Origin: Micavibrio sp.
GTDB taxonomy: Bacteria; Pseudomonadota; Alphaproteobacteria; Micavibrionales; Micavibrionaceae
Assembly (NCBI GenBank): GCA_027051315.1
Contig: JALTZE010000009.1
Span: 1-7,425 of the forward strand
Length of the DNA: 7,425 bases
Reading direction: 5' to 3'
Positions 1 through 7,213 of this stretch are shown piece by piece. A program made the translations under genes and the position numbers. The notes below the pieces were generated by a model. That model was given only the letters and a program-made list of their open reading frames with translations, was not told the DNA's origin and made no database searches. Position 1 is the stretch's first letter. Every line of letters begins with the position of its first letter.

Positions 1-52
1 ATCCAAGATAATCATAATAAGTAATATATCATAATCAGCGATTCAGATTCAT

Positions 53-934
53 ATGAAATTTTTAGGTTTATTTTTGGTTCTTGTTTCTACGTTTGGTGGC
101 TTTCTTGTTGCTGGCGGTAAGGTAGAAATTATCACTGGAGTAATTCTTCCCGCTCTCCCCGGAGAGGGAATGATAATTATGGGATGTGCCATAAGTGCTT
201 TTATAATTGCAAATAGTATGGATTCCATAAAACATACTTTAAAATATTTTAATGCCCTTTCCAAGCCTGCCGCATATAGCAAAGAAGATTATATGGACCT
301 TCTGGGAATGTTGTTTACTGTATTTAAAATGGCTAAAATGAAAGGGTGGTTAGCTCTTGAATCTCATATAGAAAATCCAGAAGAAAGTGAATTATTCAAT
401 CAATTTCCTTCTTTTGCCCAAAATCATCATGCCGTAACTTTTATATGTGATTATTTAAGAATTATTTCATTAGGAAGCGATAACCCTCATGAGATAGAGG
501 CTTTGCTAGATGAAGAAATAGAAACTATAGAAGCTCATCACAACCACCCTGGTCATGCTATACAAGCCATGGCAGATGGTATCCCTGCTTTGGGTATTGT
601 TGCAGCTGTGCTTGGGGTTATAAAAACAATGGCTTCTATTTCAGAGCCACCAGAAGTACTTGGTAAGCTTATTGGTTCTGCTTTGGTTGGTACTTTCCTT
701 GGGGTTTGGCTTTCATATACTACATTTGCTCCGATTGCTTCTGCCATGACAGCAAAAGCAGAAAGTGAAGTTATGTATTATAAATGTATAAAGGTTGCTT
801 TGCTTGCCAATTTACAAGGAAGTGCCCCGCAGGTAGCTGTGGAATTTGCTAGAAAATTCCTTCCACATGAAGTTCAACCTACATTTGCAGAGCTTGACGA
901 ACATTTGAATGAATTACCCGCCCCTAGTGCGTAA
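53..934 (+). CDS. motA: Flagellar motor stator protein MotA
   Basis: MotA is the inner-membrane subunit that, with MotB, forms the proton channel turning the flagellar rotor. The 293-residue protein is of usual length. Membrane segments lie near residues 1-20, 37-55, 177-195 and 207-227, with the large cytoplasmic loop between the second and third. Both channel prolines of E. coli MotA (P173, P222) have counterparts, P178 in DGIPALGIVAAVLGVI and P227. In the rotor-contact loop the E. coli E98 equivalent is E103, in LALESHIENPEESELF, and the R90 position holds lysine (K95), a conservative change. A histidine cluster HHNHPGH lies at 162-168. The ATG gives the standard family N-terminus, and an in-frame stop lies just upstream. 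No clear Shine-Dalgarno is visible, and only 52 bp of leader is in the window. motB follows after 25 nt. Confidence 0.96.
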   Translation: MKFLGLFLVLVSTFGGFLVAGGKVEIITGVILPALPGEGMIIMGCAISAFIIANSMDSIKHTLKYFNALSKPAAYSKEDYMDLLGMLFTVFKMAKMKGWLALESHIENPEESELFNQFPSFAQNHHAVTFICDYLRIISLGSDNPHEIEALLDEEIETIEAHHNHPGHAIQAMADGIPALGIVAAVLGVIKTMASISEPPEVLGKLIGSALVGTFLGVWLSYTTFAPIASAMTAKAESEVMYYKCIKVALLANLQGSAPQVAVEFARKFLPHEVQPTFAELDEHLNELPAPSA

Positions 935-948
935 GTAGTGCATAGTAA

Positions 949-954
949 AGAGGA
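949..954 (+). promoter_or_regulatory. Ribosome binding site supporting the TTG start of motB
   Basis: AGAGGA ends 5 nt before the TTG at 960-962. An in-frame TAG at 936-938 rules out an earlier start. The conserved MotB N-terminus, including HHGGAWKVAYADF, begins within 20 residues of this TTG, so TTG is the most likely start codon. Confidence 0.75.
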
Positions 955-959
955 AAAAA

Positions 960-1970
960 TTGGAACAAGAAGTTCAACCAATAATTATAAAGAAAGTAAA
1001 AAAAGGTGGTGGAGGTCATCATGGTGGAGCTTGGAAAGTTGCATATGCTGATTTTGTTACCGCTATGATGGCTTTCTTTTTGCTTTTGTGGCTTTTGAAC
1101 GTTACCACTGATGAACAAAAAAATGCTATTTCAAATTATTTCGACCCAACTGCCTTAAAAGTTTCGCAATCTGAAAGTGGTGCGGGGGGCGTCTTGGGTG
1201 GTATGTCCATGTCTACTCAAGGGGCTATGGCTACTCAGATGCAAAACCCTATTACGGTACAACCTCCTGAGCAAAAGAGTGCAAAATCAGATAGTGTAGA
1301 GCCTTCTGATACTGATACAGACGAAGATATACAACAAATAGAAGAAGAAAAAATAATTGAAGCAATGGAACAAATGGAGGAAGAAAGATTTGAAGAAGCC
1401 AAAAATATGATAGAACAGGCTATTCAAGATTCTCCTGACCTTAAAAATCTTGCTAATAACATTATCGTTGATATGACGCCAGAAGGATTAAGAATTCAAA
1501 TTGTTGACCAAGAAGGAAAGTCCATGTTCCCAATTGGTAGCGCAAGAATGTATGAAAAAACAAAAAATCTAATTGCTAAAGTTGCAGAAATTATAAAAAA
1601 ATTGCCTAATAAAATATCTATTAGAGGACATACAGATTCTATTCCCTATGGTAAAAATGCAGAATATACAAATTGGGAATTATCTACTGACAGAGCAAAT
1701 TCTTCGAGGCGAGTTTTGCTTGAAAGTGGACTTCCGCCGGAGCGCATTCATAATATACAGGGAAAAGCGGATACTGAACCTTTAATTGCTGATGACCCAA
1801 CTGACCCTAGAAATAGGCGTATAAGCATTATATTGATGAAAGAGAATTTTGCTTTGGCAGCGAAAGAAAATAACGGTAAATTGAAAAAAGAAAATAGAAA
1901 AAGATTTCATAAACCAGTTATAGAAGATAAGGGATATAAAGAAACACAAGGCGAAGTCCAGTTTCCATAA
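960..1970 (+). CDS. motB: Flagellar motor stator protein MotB
   Basis: MotB pairs with MotA and anchors the stator to peptidoglycan. It is 336 residues long. A basic glycine/histidine-rich N-terminus leads into a single membrane helix at about 28-48. D31 in AYADFVTAMMAFF is the proton-accepting aspartate (D32 in E. coli). A long acidic linker covers about 104-160, with 20 acidic and 3 basic residues between 111 and 160. The OmpA-like peptidoglycan-binding domain spans about 165-295, with IRGHTDSIPY and a downstream RANSSRRVLLESGL and DPRNRRISI. A basic tail of about 40 residues follows, with no recognised motif. The start codon is TTG, backed by a good ribosome binding site. motA lies 25 nt upstream, so the two are almost certainly cotranscribed. 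The next gene, parC, converges from the other strand. Confidence 0.96.
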   Translation: MEQEVQPIIIKKVKKGGGGHHGGAWKVAYADFVTAMMAFFLLLWLLNVTTDEQKNAISNYFDPTALKVSQSESGAGGVLGGMSMSTQGAMATQMQNPITVQPPEQKSAKSDSVEPSDTDTDEDIQQIEEEKIIEAMEQMEEERFEEAKNMIEQAIQDSPDLKNLANNIIVDMTPEGLRIQIVDQEGKSMFPIGSARMYEKTKNLIAKVAEIIKKLPNKISIRGHTDSIPYGKNAEYTNWELSTDRANSSRRVLLESGLPPERIHNIQGKADTEPLIADDPTDPRNRRISIILMKENFALAAKENNGKLKKENRKRFHKPVIEDKGYKETQGEVQFP

Positions 1971-2035
1971 ATTAGGAACAGCTTATATATATGTTGATTA
2001 GGTTGTTGCCATGTGATGAGGTATCGATGTCAGAG

Positions 2036-2053
2036 GTGGGGTGACCACCCCAC
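2036..2053. repeat. GC-rich hairpin, 7-bp stem with 4-nt loop
   Basis: GTGGGGT at 2036-2042 and ACCCCAC at 2047-2053 are perfect complements around the loop GACC. It is the most stable-looking stem in the gap. It lies 66 bp past the motB stop, and the bases on either side are mixed, so it lacks the T-run of a Rho-independent terminator. It could still stabilise the motB mRNA end. Confidence 0.65.
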
Positions 2054-2061
2054 AGAATAGG

Positions 2062-2139
2062 CTATTTACGTTCAAACGCCACGCAGGCTCCGTTGCATTG
2101 GCAACGACTTGCGGTCGCAAGCTTCCAATTGTAATTCAT
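2062..2139 (-). other. Possible 25-residue micro-ORF inside the palindrome chain
   Basis: An ATG at 2139-2137 opens a reading frame ending in TAG at 2064-2062. Its product would have 25 residues, starting MNYNWKLA and ending CNGACVAFERK, with cysteines at 13, 15 and 19 and no membrane segment. No ribosome binding site precedes the ATG, and the start sits within the apex of the long hairpin. Translation is therefore doubtful. The frame may be incidental to a repeat, or the repeat may carry it as a conserved peptide. Confidence 0.15.
2091..2121. repeat. Two abutting perfect hairpins
   Basis: CGTTGC (2091-2096) pairs with GCAACG (2101-2106) around ATTG. One base later CTTGCG (2108-2113) pairs with CGCAAG (2116-2121) around GT; as RNA the latter would more realistically be a 5-bp stem with a GGTC loop. 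The two stems are separated by a single A, which suggests a designed or repetitive structure more than coincidence. Confidence 0.6.
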
Positions 2140-2164
2140 AAATGAATGCCAATTGGTATAAGCT
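2120..2164. repeat. Long interrupted hairpin of three nested stems
   Basis: Three nested arms pair in order: AGCTT (2120-2124) with AAGCT (2160-2164), CCAATTG (2125-2131) with CAATTGG (2150-2156), and ATTCAT (2134-2139) with ATGAAT (2142-2147). There is a 2x2 mismatch inside and a 3-nt bulge on the right arm, giving 18 base pairs in total. The apical spacer is only AA, so the tip would open in RNA. The right outer arm can instead pair with AGCTTATA at 1980-1987, giving two mutually exclusive folds. No T-run follows on either strand. Confidence 0.6.
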
Positions 2165-2207
2165 ATAAATCATATTTTATAAAGATTATTTGTGATTAGT
2201 CCAGCAC

Positions 2208-4445
2208 TTAAAATTTATTATCCTTAGGGAAGCCATTGGGGGGTAATCTGCCTGTTTGCGCCCTTTTTCCTAGCCATGATATTAGCTCTTCTTTTTCCAT
2301 ATGACGTTCACCTGAACCATATCTATAGGAGAATCCATCTTCCAGATTAAAAGTTTTAAGGTCGGATATTCCACCATCTTTATATTTTTGTAAGATTACA
2401 CCTTTACCACGGGACATTTCAGGCATTTCATCTATCGGATACATTAAAAGTTTTCTGTTTTGACCAATTACGGCGATATGGTCATCTTTTTCCCCTATTA
2501 TATGGCATAGCTTGGCTTTTACTTTTCCTGATACATTAAGTGCCTGTTTTCCTGATTTTGTTTGTGCCATTACAGCATCTGATTTTATTATAAAGCCACG
2601 CCCATCAGAAGAAGCAAGTATCATTTTTTTGCTAGGTTCAAAAATAATTACATCAACTATATCTGCCTCATTAGGTATATCTACCATCAATCTTATAGGC
2701 TCGCCAAACCCACGTCCTGATGGAAGTTTATCACAGCCTATGGTAAAAAATCTTCCATTACTATCGAATATAATTAACTTGTCAGTTGTTTGTACTTTGA
2801 TTACAAATCTACCTTTATCGCCGTCTTTGTATTTCAGGTCTTTTTCTTCGACATTATGACCTTTCATTGCCCTAATCCAGCCCTTAGCCGAACATACTAC
2901 TGTTATTGGCTCTTTTTCTATCATTGCTTCGTCTAAATCAACGGTAATTGGAGCTGGGGGTGTTCCAATCATTGTACGTCTTGCTCCCAAAGGAGTATCA
3001 GAAGCAAATATTTTCTTTAATTTTGTTATTTCATCTGAGATAACTTTCCATTGTTTACTTTCAGAACCGATAATCTTTTCAAGACTATCTCTTTCAGAGC
3101 ATAATTTGTCATGTTCTTTTTGTATTTCTATTTCTTCGAGTTTACGCAATGACCTTAAACGCATATTAAGGATTGCTTCGGCCTGAATTTCAGTAAGACC
3201 AAAAGTTTTCATTAAAGATTGTTTTGGTTCATCTTCAAATCTGATAATTCTTACAACTTCGTCGATATTCAAATATACAATCAGGTAACCTTTTAAAACT
3301 TCTATCCTATGTTTTACTTTTTCAAGTCTATGAGAAGAACGTCTTAATAAAACTTCCTGTCTATGATTAAGGAATGATTGAAGAACTTCTTTCAGATTCA
3401 TAACTCTTGGAACTTTGCCGCCGTCAAGTACATTCATATTCATATTAAAGCGTGTTTCAAGGTCAGTATGCCTAAATAATGCTTCCATAAGAAGATTTGG
3501 TTCTACGTTACGGTTTTTAGGTACGATTACTAAACGGATATCTTCCGAGCTTTCATCCATAACATCATCAAGCATTGGAAGTTTTTTGTTATGAATTAGC
3601 TCTGCTATTTTTTCTACTAATTTAGCTTTTTGTACTTGATATGGTATTTCAGTTATAACAATTTGGTATTGTCCTTGTTTGAGCTCTTCTTTTTCCCATC
3701 TAGCACGAAGGCGAAATGCTCCTTTTCCTGTTTTATAAGAATTAATTATGTTTTTATTATCTTCTACTAATATTCCACCAGTTGGAAAATCTGGACCTTT
3801 TATTATTTTAACTAATTCTTCTATCTCTACATCTTTTTCAAGCATTAGCTTAAGAGCATCACAAATTTCAGCAACATTATGGGGCGGAATATTTGTAGCC
3901 ATGCCAACGGCAATGCCAGATGAACCATTAGCAAGTAAGTTAGGAAAATTTGCAGGTAATACCACTGGTTCAAGCGTATCGCCGTCATATGTTGGGCGAA
4001 AATCTACGGCGTCTTCATCTATTCCCTCTAGTAAAAGTAAAGCAACTGGGGTTAATTTTGATTCCGTATATCGCATTGCTGCTGCATTATCGCCATCAAT
4101 ATTACCAAAGTTACCTTGACCATCTACTAATGGATATCTAACAGCAAAATCCTGTGCCAAGCGTACCATTGTATCGTAAACAGCTGTATCACCATGAGGG
4201 TGAAATTTACCAATTACGTCACCAACCACACGAGCACATTTTTTAGGGCTGTTATCTGGTGAAAGTTTAAGTTGGTACATTGCGTATAAGAGTCTTCTAT
4301 GGACGGGCTTCATTCCATCACGCACATCAGGTAATGAACGCGACATAATCGTGGACATTGCGTATGATAAATATCGTTCCGATAATATATCGGTTATTTG
4401 TTGGTCTATTACTGAATCAATTGGTGCAATATTATCCTGTGTCAT
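2208..4445 (-). CDS. parC: DNA topoisomerase IV subunit A
   Basis: ParC is the DNA-breaking and rejoining subunit of topoisomerase IV, which with ParE unlinks replicated chromosomes. The 745-residue length fits alphaproteobacterial ParC and is shorter than GyrA. The breakage-reunion domain covers about 20-490. Y126 in AAAMRYTE, after R125, is the DNA-linking tyrosine, and I178 in [14 protein letters not shown] matches the DNA-intercalating isoleucine. The dimerising helices are around 365-450. The C-terminal beta-pinwheel covers about 500-710 and has no GyrA box (the nearest segment is PSGRGFGE), which favours ParC over GyrA; the tail [14 protein letters not shown] also agrees. The quinolone pocket has T87 and D91 at the E. 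coli GyrA S83 and D87 positions. The start has a weak AGAAGAG site. It is the last gene of the minus-strand cluster, 52 nt after recO. Confidence 0.94.
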   Translation of the reverse strand: MTQDNIAPIDSVIDQQITDILSERYLSYAMSTIMSRSLPDVRDGMKPVHRRLLYAMYQLKLSPDNSPKKCARVVGDVIGKFHPHGDTAVYDTMVRLAQDFAVRYPLVDGQGNFGNIDGDNAAAMRYTESKLTPVALLLLEGIDEDAVDFRPTYDGDTLEPVVLPANFPNLLANGSSGIAVGMATNIPPHNVAEICDALKLMLEKDVEIEELVKIIKGPDFPTGGILVEDNKNIINSYKTGKGAFRLRARWEKEELKQGQYQIVITEIPYQVQKAKLVEKIAELIHNKKLPMLDDVMDESSEDIRLVIVPKNRNVEPNLLMEALFRHTDLETRFNMNMNVLDGGKVPRVMNLKEVLQSFLNHRQEVLLRRSSHRLEKVKHRIEVLKGYLIVYLNIDEVVRIIRFEDEPKQSLMKTFGLTEIQAEAILNMRLRSLRKLEEIEIQKEHDKLCSERDSLEKIIGSESKQWKVISDEITKLKKIFASDTPLGARRTMIGTPPAPITVDLDEAMIEKEPITVVCSAKGWIRAMKGHNVEEKDLKYKDGDKGRFVIKVQTTDKLIIFDSNGRFFTIGCDKLPSGRGFGEPIRLMVDIPNEADIVDVIIFEPSKKMILASSDGRGFIIKSDAVMAQTKSGKQALNVSGKVKAKLCHIIGEKDDHIAVIGQNRKLLMYPIDEMPEMSRGKGVILQKYKDGGISDLKTFNLEDGFSYRYGSGERHMEKEELISWLGKRAQTGRLPPNGFPKDNKF

Positions 4446-4497
4446 TTATTACTCTTCTTTGGAATATTTTTTATAATATAACTAATCTAATTTTATT

Positions 4498-5223
4498 CTA
4501 ATCTATATGTTTGGCAAAGCGTTGCTGAAAAATCAAGCGTGCTTCTGGAATTCCGTGACTATGCTGTGCAAAAGCCCAATTTTCAAGAAAATATCTTGTC
4601 ATTTCTAATGCTTCTAATATTTGTTTATCATCTGGGGCTGTTTTATCTGGTTGTAAAAATTCTGGAAGTTTTAGCATTTTATCCTTATATGGTTTTCCTT
4701 TTTCTTTGCTTACTGCCCTGCCTGATTTTGGGGAGACATATATTAGCTTGCCTGTTCCTCCTGCTGCGCATTTTGTAAGCTCTAAGCCAAAGCCTAATTC
4801 TTTTAAAAATGCAAGCTCCCAAAATATATAAGAAGCTTGCCATATTTCACTATCAAACATATCGAACATGGCTGATAACCCATGATAAAGCCCTGAATGT
4901 CCTTCTCTTTCTGGTAATGCTGCATCACATAATGAGCAGGCAGATTGCAATGCTGCCAATTTTAGAGGGTTATCCATTAGCAATGAAGCAATTGTTTTTA
5001 TTTCTTCTAGTTTCCATGAGCCTAAGCTATCTGATATTCTTGCTTTCCATTGGCAATTTACTATTGTTCCTTGTTCTATTAATGCTCTGTTCTTTTTTGA
5101 CCTTGCGCCGTTAAAATAACCTAAATGACGTCCATGTTCTTTTGTAAGAATAGAAACAATTGCACCGTTTTCACCGTGCATTCTTGCTGAAAGTATAATT
5201 CCTGTGTCCTGCCATTCTTCCAT
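4498..5223 (-). CDS. recO: DNA repair protein RecO
   Basis: RecO works in the RecFOR pathway, loading RecA onto single-stranded DNA coated with SSB. The 241 residues are normal for the family. The N-terminal OB fold lies at about 1-79 (MEEWQDTGIILSAR, then EHGRHLGYFNGARSKK), followed by a helical C-terminal domain. The segment LIYVSPKSGRAVS at 160-172 is typical of alphaproteobacterial RecO. Only one cysteine (C152) lies where some RecO proteins have a four-cysteine zinc site, so zinc binding there is unlikely. The ATG matches the family start, but its leader is almost pure A/T with no Shine-Dalgarno. It lies 22 nt after folP, and coupling to folP translation may compensate. Confidence 0.93.
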   Translation of the reverse strand: MEEWQDTGIILSARMHGENGAIVSILTKEHGRHLGYFNGARSKKNRALIEQGTIVNCQWKARISDSLGSWKLEEIKTIASLLMDNPLKLAALQSACSLCDAALPEREGHSGLYHGLSAMFDMFDSEIWQASYIFWELAFLKELGFGLELTKCAAGGTGKLIYVSPKSGRAVSKEKGKPYKDKMLKLPEFLQPDKTAPDDKQILEALEMTRYFLENWAFAQHSHGIPEARLIFQQRFAKHID

Positions 5224-5245
5224 AATTTTTTATTATATAGCTATA

Positions 5246-6070
5246 TCAATTTATCCTATTGTAAACATCAATATATTGTTTAGTTTCAAAAACATCATGC
5301 ACTCTGAATATTGATATATTAGATTTTAACCCTGCACCAATTGCGGCAAGAGAACCTGGCAATCTTTTATCTGGGCTTGCTTGCTTGCCACAAATAGCTG
5401 CTATAAAAGATTTTCTTGAAGCTCCTAATAGCATAGGAACACCAAGGTTATTAAATTTATCTAAATTTTTGAGAAGCTCAATATTTTGTTCAAGCGTTTT
5501 GCCAAAACCTATTCCGATATCAGCTATTATCAGTTTTTTATCTATTCCCGCTAATTTGCATGCTTCTATCCTTGATTCTAGATAGTCATATACTTCTTTT
5601 ACAACATTTTCATATTCTGGATTATCTTGCATATTTTCTGGAGTATTTTTCATATGCATTAAGCAGACAGGAATTTTGGAATGTGCAATTACATTTATTG
5701 CCTCTAAGTCATGAGTTAGCGCACTAACATCATTGATAATATCTGCTCCATTTGCAATTGCAATTTCCATAGTTTCAGAATTTCTTGTATCTACGGAGAT
5801 TTTGACATTATTTTTATAGCATATCGGTTTAATAGCCTTAATTACCGGTAAAACGCGCTTTATTTCTTCTTTTACATTTACTTTAGTTGCACCTGGTCTT
5901 GTCGATTCCCCGCCTATATCTATTATATCTGCGCCATCTTTAATCATTTTTTCGGCTTTTGATATAGCGTAATCTTCATTCATATATTTACCGCCATCGT
6001 AGAAGCTGTCAGGCGTTATATTTAATATTCCCATTATAAGAGGTGATTTATTTGCAAATATATTAAGCAA
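5246..6070 (-). CDS. folP: Dihydropteroate synthase
   Basis: FolP joins 4-aminobenzoate to 6-hydroxymethyl-7,8-dihydropterin pyrophosphate to give dihydropteroate, and is the sulfonamide target. The 274-residue TIM barrel has both family signatures, MGILNITPDSFYDGG (13-27) and DIIDIGGESTRPGA (48-61). Expected active-site residues are present: N17, D94 (SVDT), N113 (INDVS), D184, K220 (GASRKSF), R256 and H258 (FRVHD). P59 of the STRPGA loop is unchanged, so there is no obvious sulfonamide-resistance insertion. One oddity is DIGIGFGK at 184-191, where the usual residue after the aspartate is proline. The start is TTG: an in-frame TAA lies two codons upstream, and the next ATG (M13) would begin right at the first signature. 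It overlaps the end of folK by 8 nt. Confidence 0.96.
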   Translation of the reverse strand: MLNIFANKSPLIMGILNITPDSFYDGGKYMNEDYAISKAEKMIKDGADIIDIGGESTRPGATKVNVKEEIKRVLPVIKAIKPICYKNNVKISVDTRNSETMEIAIANGADIINDVSALTHDLEAINVIAHSKIPVCLMHMKNTPENMQDNPEYENVVKEVYDYLESRIEACKLAGIDKKLIIADIGIGFGKTLEQNIELLKNLDKFNNLGVPMLLGASRKSFIAAICGKQASPDKRLPGSLAAIGAGLKSNISIFRVHDVFETKQYIDVYNRIN

Positions 6071-6548
6071 TTTTTATTTCCTGATTTTTTGGAATTTCAT
6101 TTATCATCATATCTATAGTTTTATAGGTTAGTGGATGTTCCCAATCATCTCCTAGCTCACTCATCGGGTAAAGAACAAAAGCTCTTTCATGCATTCTTGG
6201 ATGTGGGACTATTAATTCAGGTTTATCTATAATTTGGTTATTATAAGATATTAAATCAAGGTCAAGAACTCTGGGGGCATTTCTTATAGTTCTGATACGA
6301 CCGAATTCATTTTCTATTTTCTGCAAAAGCCCCAAAAGCTGAAAAGCATCAAGCTCTGTTTTTACAGATACAGCAGAATTATGATACCAAGGCTGGTCAG
6401 ATATGGGAACTGGTGCGGTAAGGTAGGTTCTTGATTTTGCAATAATCTTAAGACCATTTTCTTCTAATGAATCAACAGCCTTTTCAAGAGTTTGGGCTGG
6501 ATTCCCATATTTACTAGGAAGATTTGCGCCAAGTGCTATTACAATCAT
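6063..6548 (-). CDS. folK: 6-hydroxymethyl-7,8-dihydropterin pyrophosphokinase (HPPK)
   Basis: FolK transfers pyrophosphate from ATP to 6-hydroxymethyl-7,8-dihydropterin, making the substrate of the next gene's product, FolP. The 161 residues match the usual single-domain enzyme. The N-terminus IALGANLPSKYGNP and the signature RNAPRVLDLDLI (89-100) are clear. D96 and D98 are the magnesium ligands, R84 and R93 match catalytic arginines, and VPHPRMHERAFVL (114-126) supplies the conserved H116 and R122. The ATG begins 1 nt after the TAG of the DUF882 gene, so translation is probably coupled. Its 3' end overlaps folP by 8 nt. The often neighbouring folB is not in the window. Confidence 0.95.
   Translation of the reverse strand: MIVIALGANLPSKYGNPAQTLEKAVDSLEENGLKIIAKSRTYLTAPVPISDQPWYHNSAVSVKTELDAFQLLGLLQKIENEFGRIRTIRNAPRVLDLDLISYNNQIIDKPELIVPHPRMHERAFVLYPMSELGDDWEHPLTYKTIDMMINEIPKNQEIKIA
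6078..6082 (-). promoter_or_regulatory. Ribosome binding site supporting the TTG start of folP
   Basis: AGGAA on the minus strand ends 7 nt before the TTG at 6070-6068. It lies within the 3' end of folK. Together with the upstream in-frame stop it supports the TTG over the internal ATG at codon 13. Confidence 0.7.
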
Positions 6549-6549
6549 A

Positions 6550-7143
6550 CTACCATACGCGGAAATTGCCTGTATCTACATGCAAGAAGTTACTAGATTT
6601 ATAATACCCAACTCCTCCTTTTCTCATGCCAACAGCAATTTTTCTTAGGTTTCTGGTTGAATATCCTGGCATTCTTATATCAATCGCTTTACCAGACATA
6701 TGGAATGATTTTTTTGCTACTCCTGTGCTTGTCCTTCTAAGCATTGCATTTGTTTTAGGGCTTCGGTAGCCTGAAAGAATTTCTATATAATCATTTTTCC
6801 CTGTTTCTTGACGTATTGCATAGACCAAATCTACAAGCTCTGGGTCTATTGGAAATATATCACCTGTACGAAAATCTCTTAGGACATAGTTTATACGTTC
6901 GAAAGAGTCAGGCAGGAACTTATCACCTACTCTATATACTCCTGTAAAGCTATCGCCCGTATGAGCGTTGTGTATTGCTATCATATGAGCGCCTTTATGC
7001 CCTGCTGCAAATGCTGGCTTTGCAACGATTGCTGGGACGATTAATGCTCCTGCTGCTGCGGCTATTGAGGTTTTTAGAAATTTCCTGCGATTTATTATTG
7101 TTTTATCTGCCGCATTATTTTTATCTAAAATGGCTATACTCAT
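6550..7143 (-). CDS. Tat-exported DUF882 (YcbK-like, peptidase M15 family) protein
   Basis: This is probably a periplasmic zinc metallopeptidase acting on peptidoglycan, inferred from the family. The 197-residue protein has a twin-arginine signal, NRRKFLK at 18-24, followed by a hydrophobic stretch and a likely cleavage site after AFA (44-46), so it should be exported folded. The mature part shows the DUF882 pattern: ILSGYRSPKTNAMLR (122-136), H148 and D155 in SFHMSGKAIDIRMPG, and H188 in FLHVD, which fit the zinc ligands of the M15 fold. The ATG has the ribosome site AAGGTG (7154-7149) at good spacing. It lies 102 nt after a YcbB-like transpeptidase and 1 nt before folK, so it probably heads the downstream operon. 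The exact substrate is unknown. Confidence 0.87.
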   Translation of the reverse strand: MSIAILDKNNAADKTIINRRKFLKTSIAAAAGALIVPAIVAKPAFAAGHKGAHMIAIHNAHTGDSFTGVYRVGDKFLPDSFERINYVLRDFRTGDIFPIDPELVDLVYAIRQETGKNDYIEILSGYRSPKTNAMLRRTSTGVAKKSFHMSGKAIDIRMPGYSTRNLRKIAVGMRKGGVGYYKSSNFLHVDTGNFRVW

Positions 7144-7213
7144 TCGTACACCTTAAAGTTTCGTTACTAAATACAGGTAGTTATTTACCAGAGAATATTA
7201 ATTAAATAAAGTG

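Larger units (their letters stand above)
2036..2164. repeat. Chain of short palindromes (candidate dispersed repeat or structured RNA)
   Basis: Successive inverted repeats with very short spacers nearly tile the interval. The stronger ones are GTGGGGT/ACCCCAC, CGTTGC/GCAACG, CTTGCG/CGCAAG and CCAATTG/CAATTGG with a nested ATTCAT/ATGAAT. Weaker ones between them are AATAG/CTATT (2056-2066), CGTT/AACG (2069-2078) and GCC/GGC (2078-2088). The weak ones alone would be chance-level. Four strong stems in about 130 bp, with raised G+C and a position between convergent genes, resemble palindromic intergenic elements of the REP type. I do not recognise a named family, and repetition elsewhere cannot be seen from one window. 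Confidence 0.55.
1971..2207. other. Convergent intergenic region with a palindrome-rich core
   Basis: This 237-bp gap separates the 3' ends of motB and parC. Its outer parts are AT-rich and unremarkable. The core from about 2036 to 2122 is roughly 57% G+C by hand count, clearly above the flanking genes, and is packed with inverted repeats described separately. An 8-bp inverted repeat, AGCTTATA at 1980-1987 and TATAAGCT at 2157-2164, brackets the core. No hairpin is followed by a T-run in either direction, so no textbook intrinsic terminator is visible, although transcripts from both sides must end about here. Confidence 0.7.

Noticed and set aside
2061..2125. tRNA-like piece (GTTCAAAC resembling a T-loop)
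   Set aside because: The flanking bases do not form a 5-bp T-stem and no acceptor or anticodon arm is found.
2036..2164. Rho-independent terminators for motB or parC
   Set aside because: The stems are convincing, but no run of T follows any of them on either strand.
2512..2859. Plus-strand open frames across parC and recO (for example 2512-2859, 3748-4119, 4809-5114)
   Set aside because: They are antisense shadows of clearly conserved genes and resemble no known protein.
4446..4497. Separate promoter for parC in the recO-parC gap
   Set aside because: The 52-bp gap is so AT-rich that -10-like hexamers occur in several registers with no convincing -35 partner.
5235..5246. 12-nt palindrome ATATAGCTATAT between folP and recO as an operator
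   Set aside because: It is nearly all A/T, lies inside a tight operon and abuts the folP stop, so chance is the simplest explanation.
6975..7205. Leucine-rich plus-strand frame opposite the DUF882 signal peptide
   Set aside because: Its hydrophobicity is a by-product of the antisense of an alanine-rich signal sequence, and the opposite gene is well supported.
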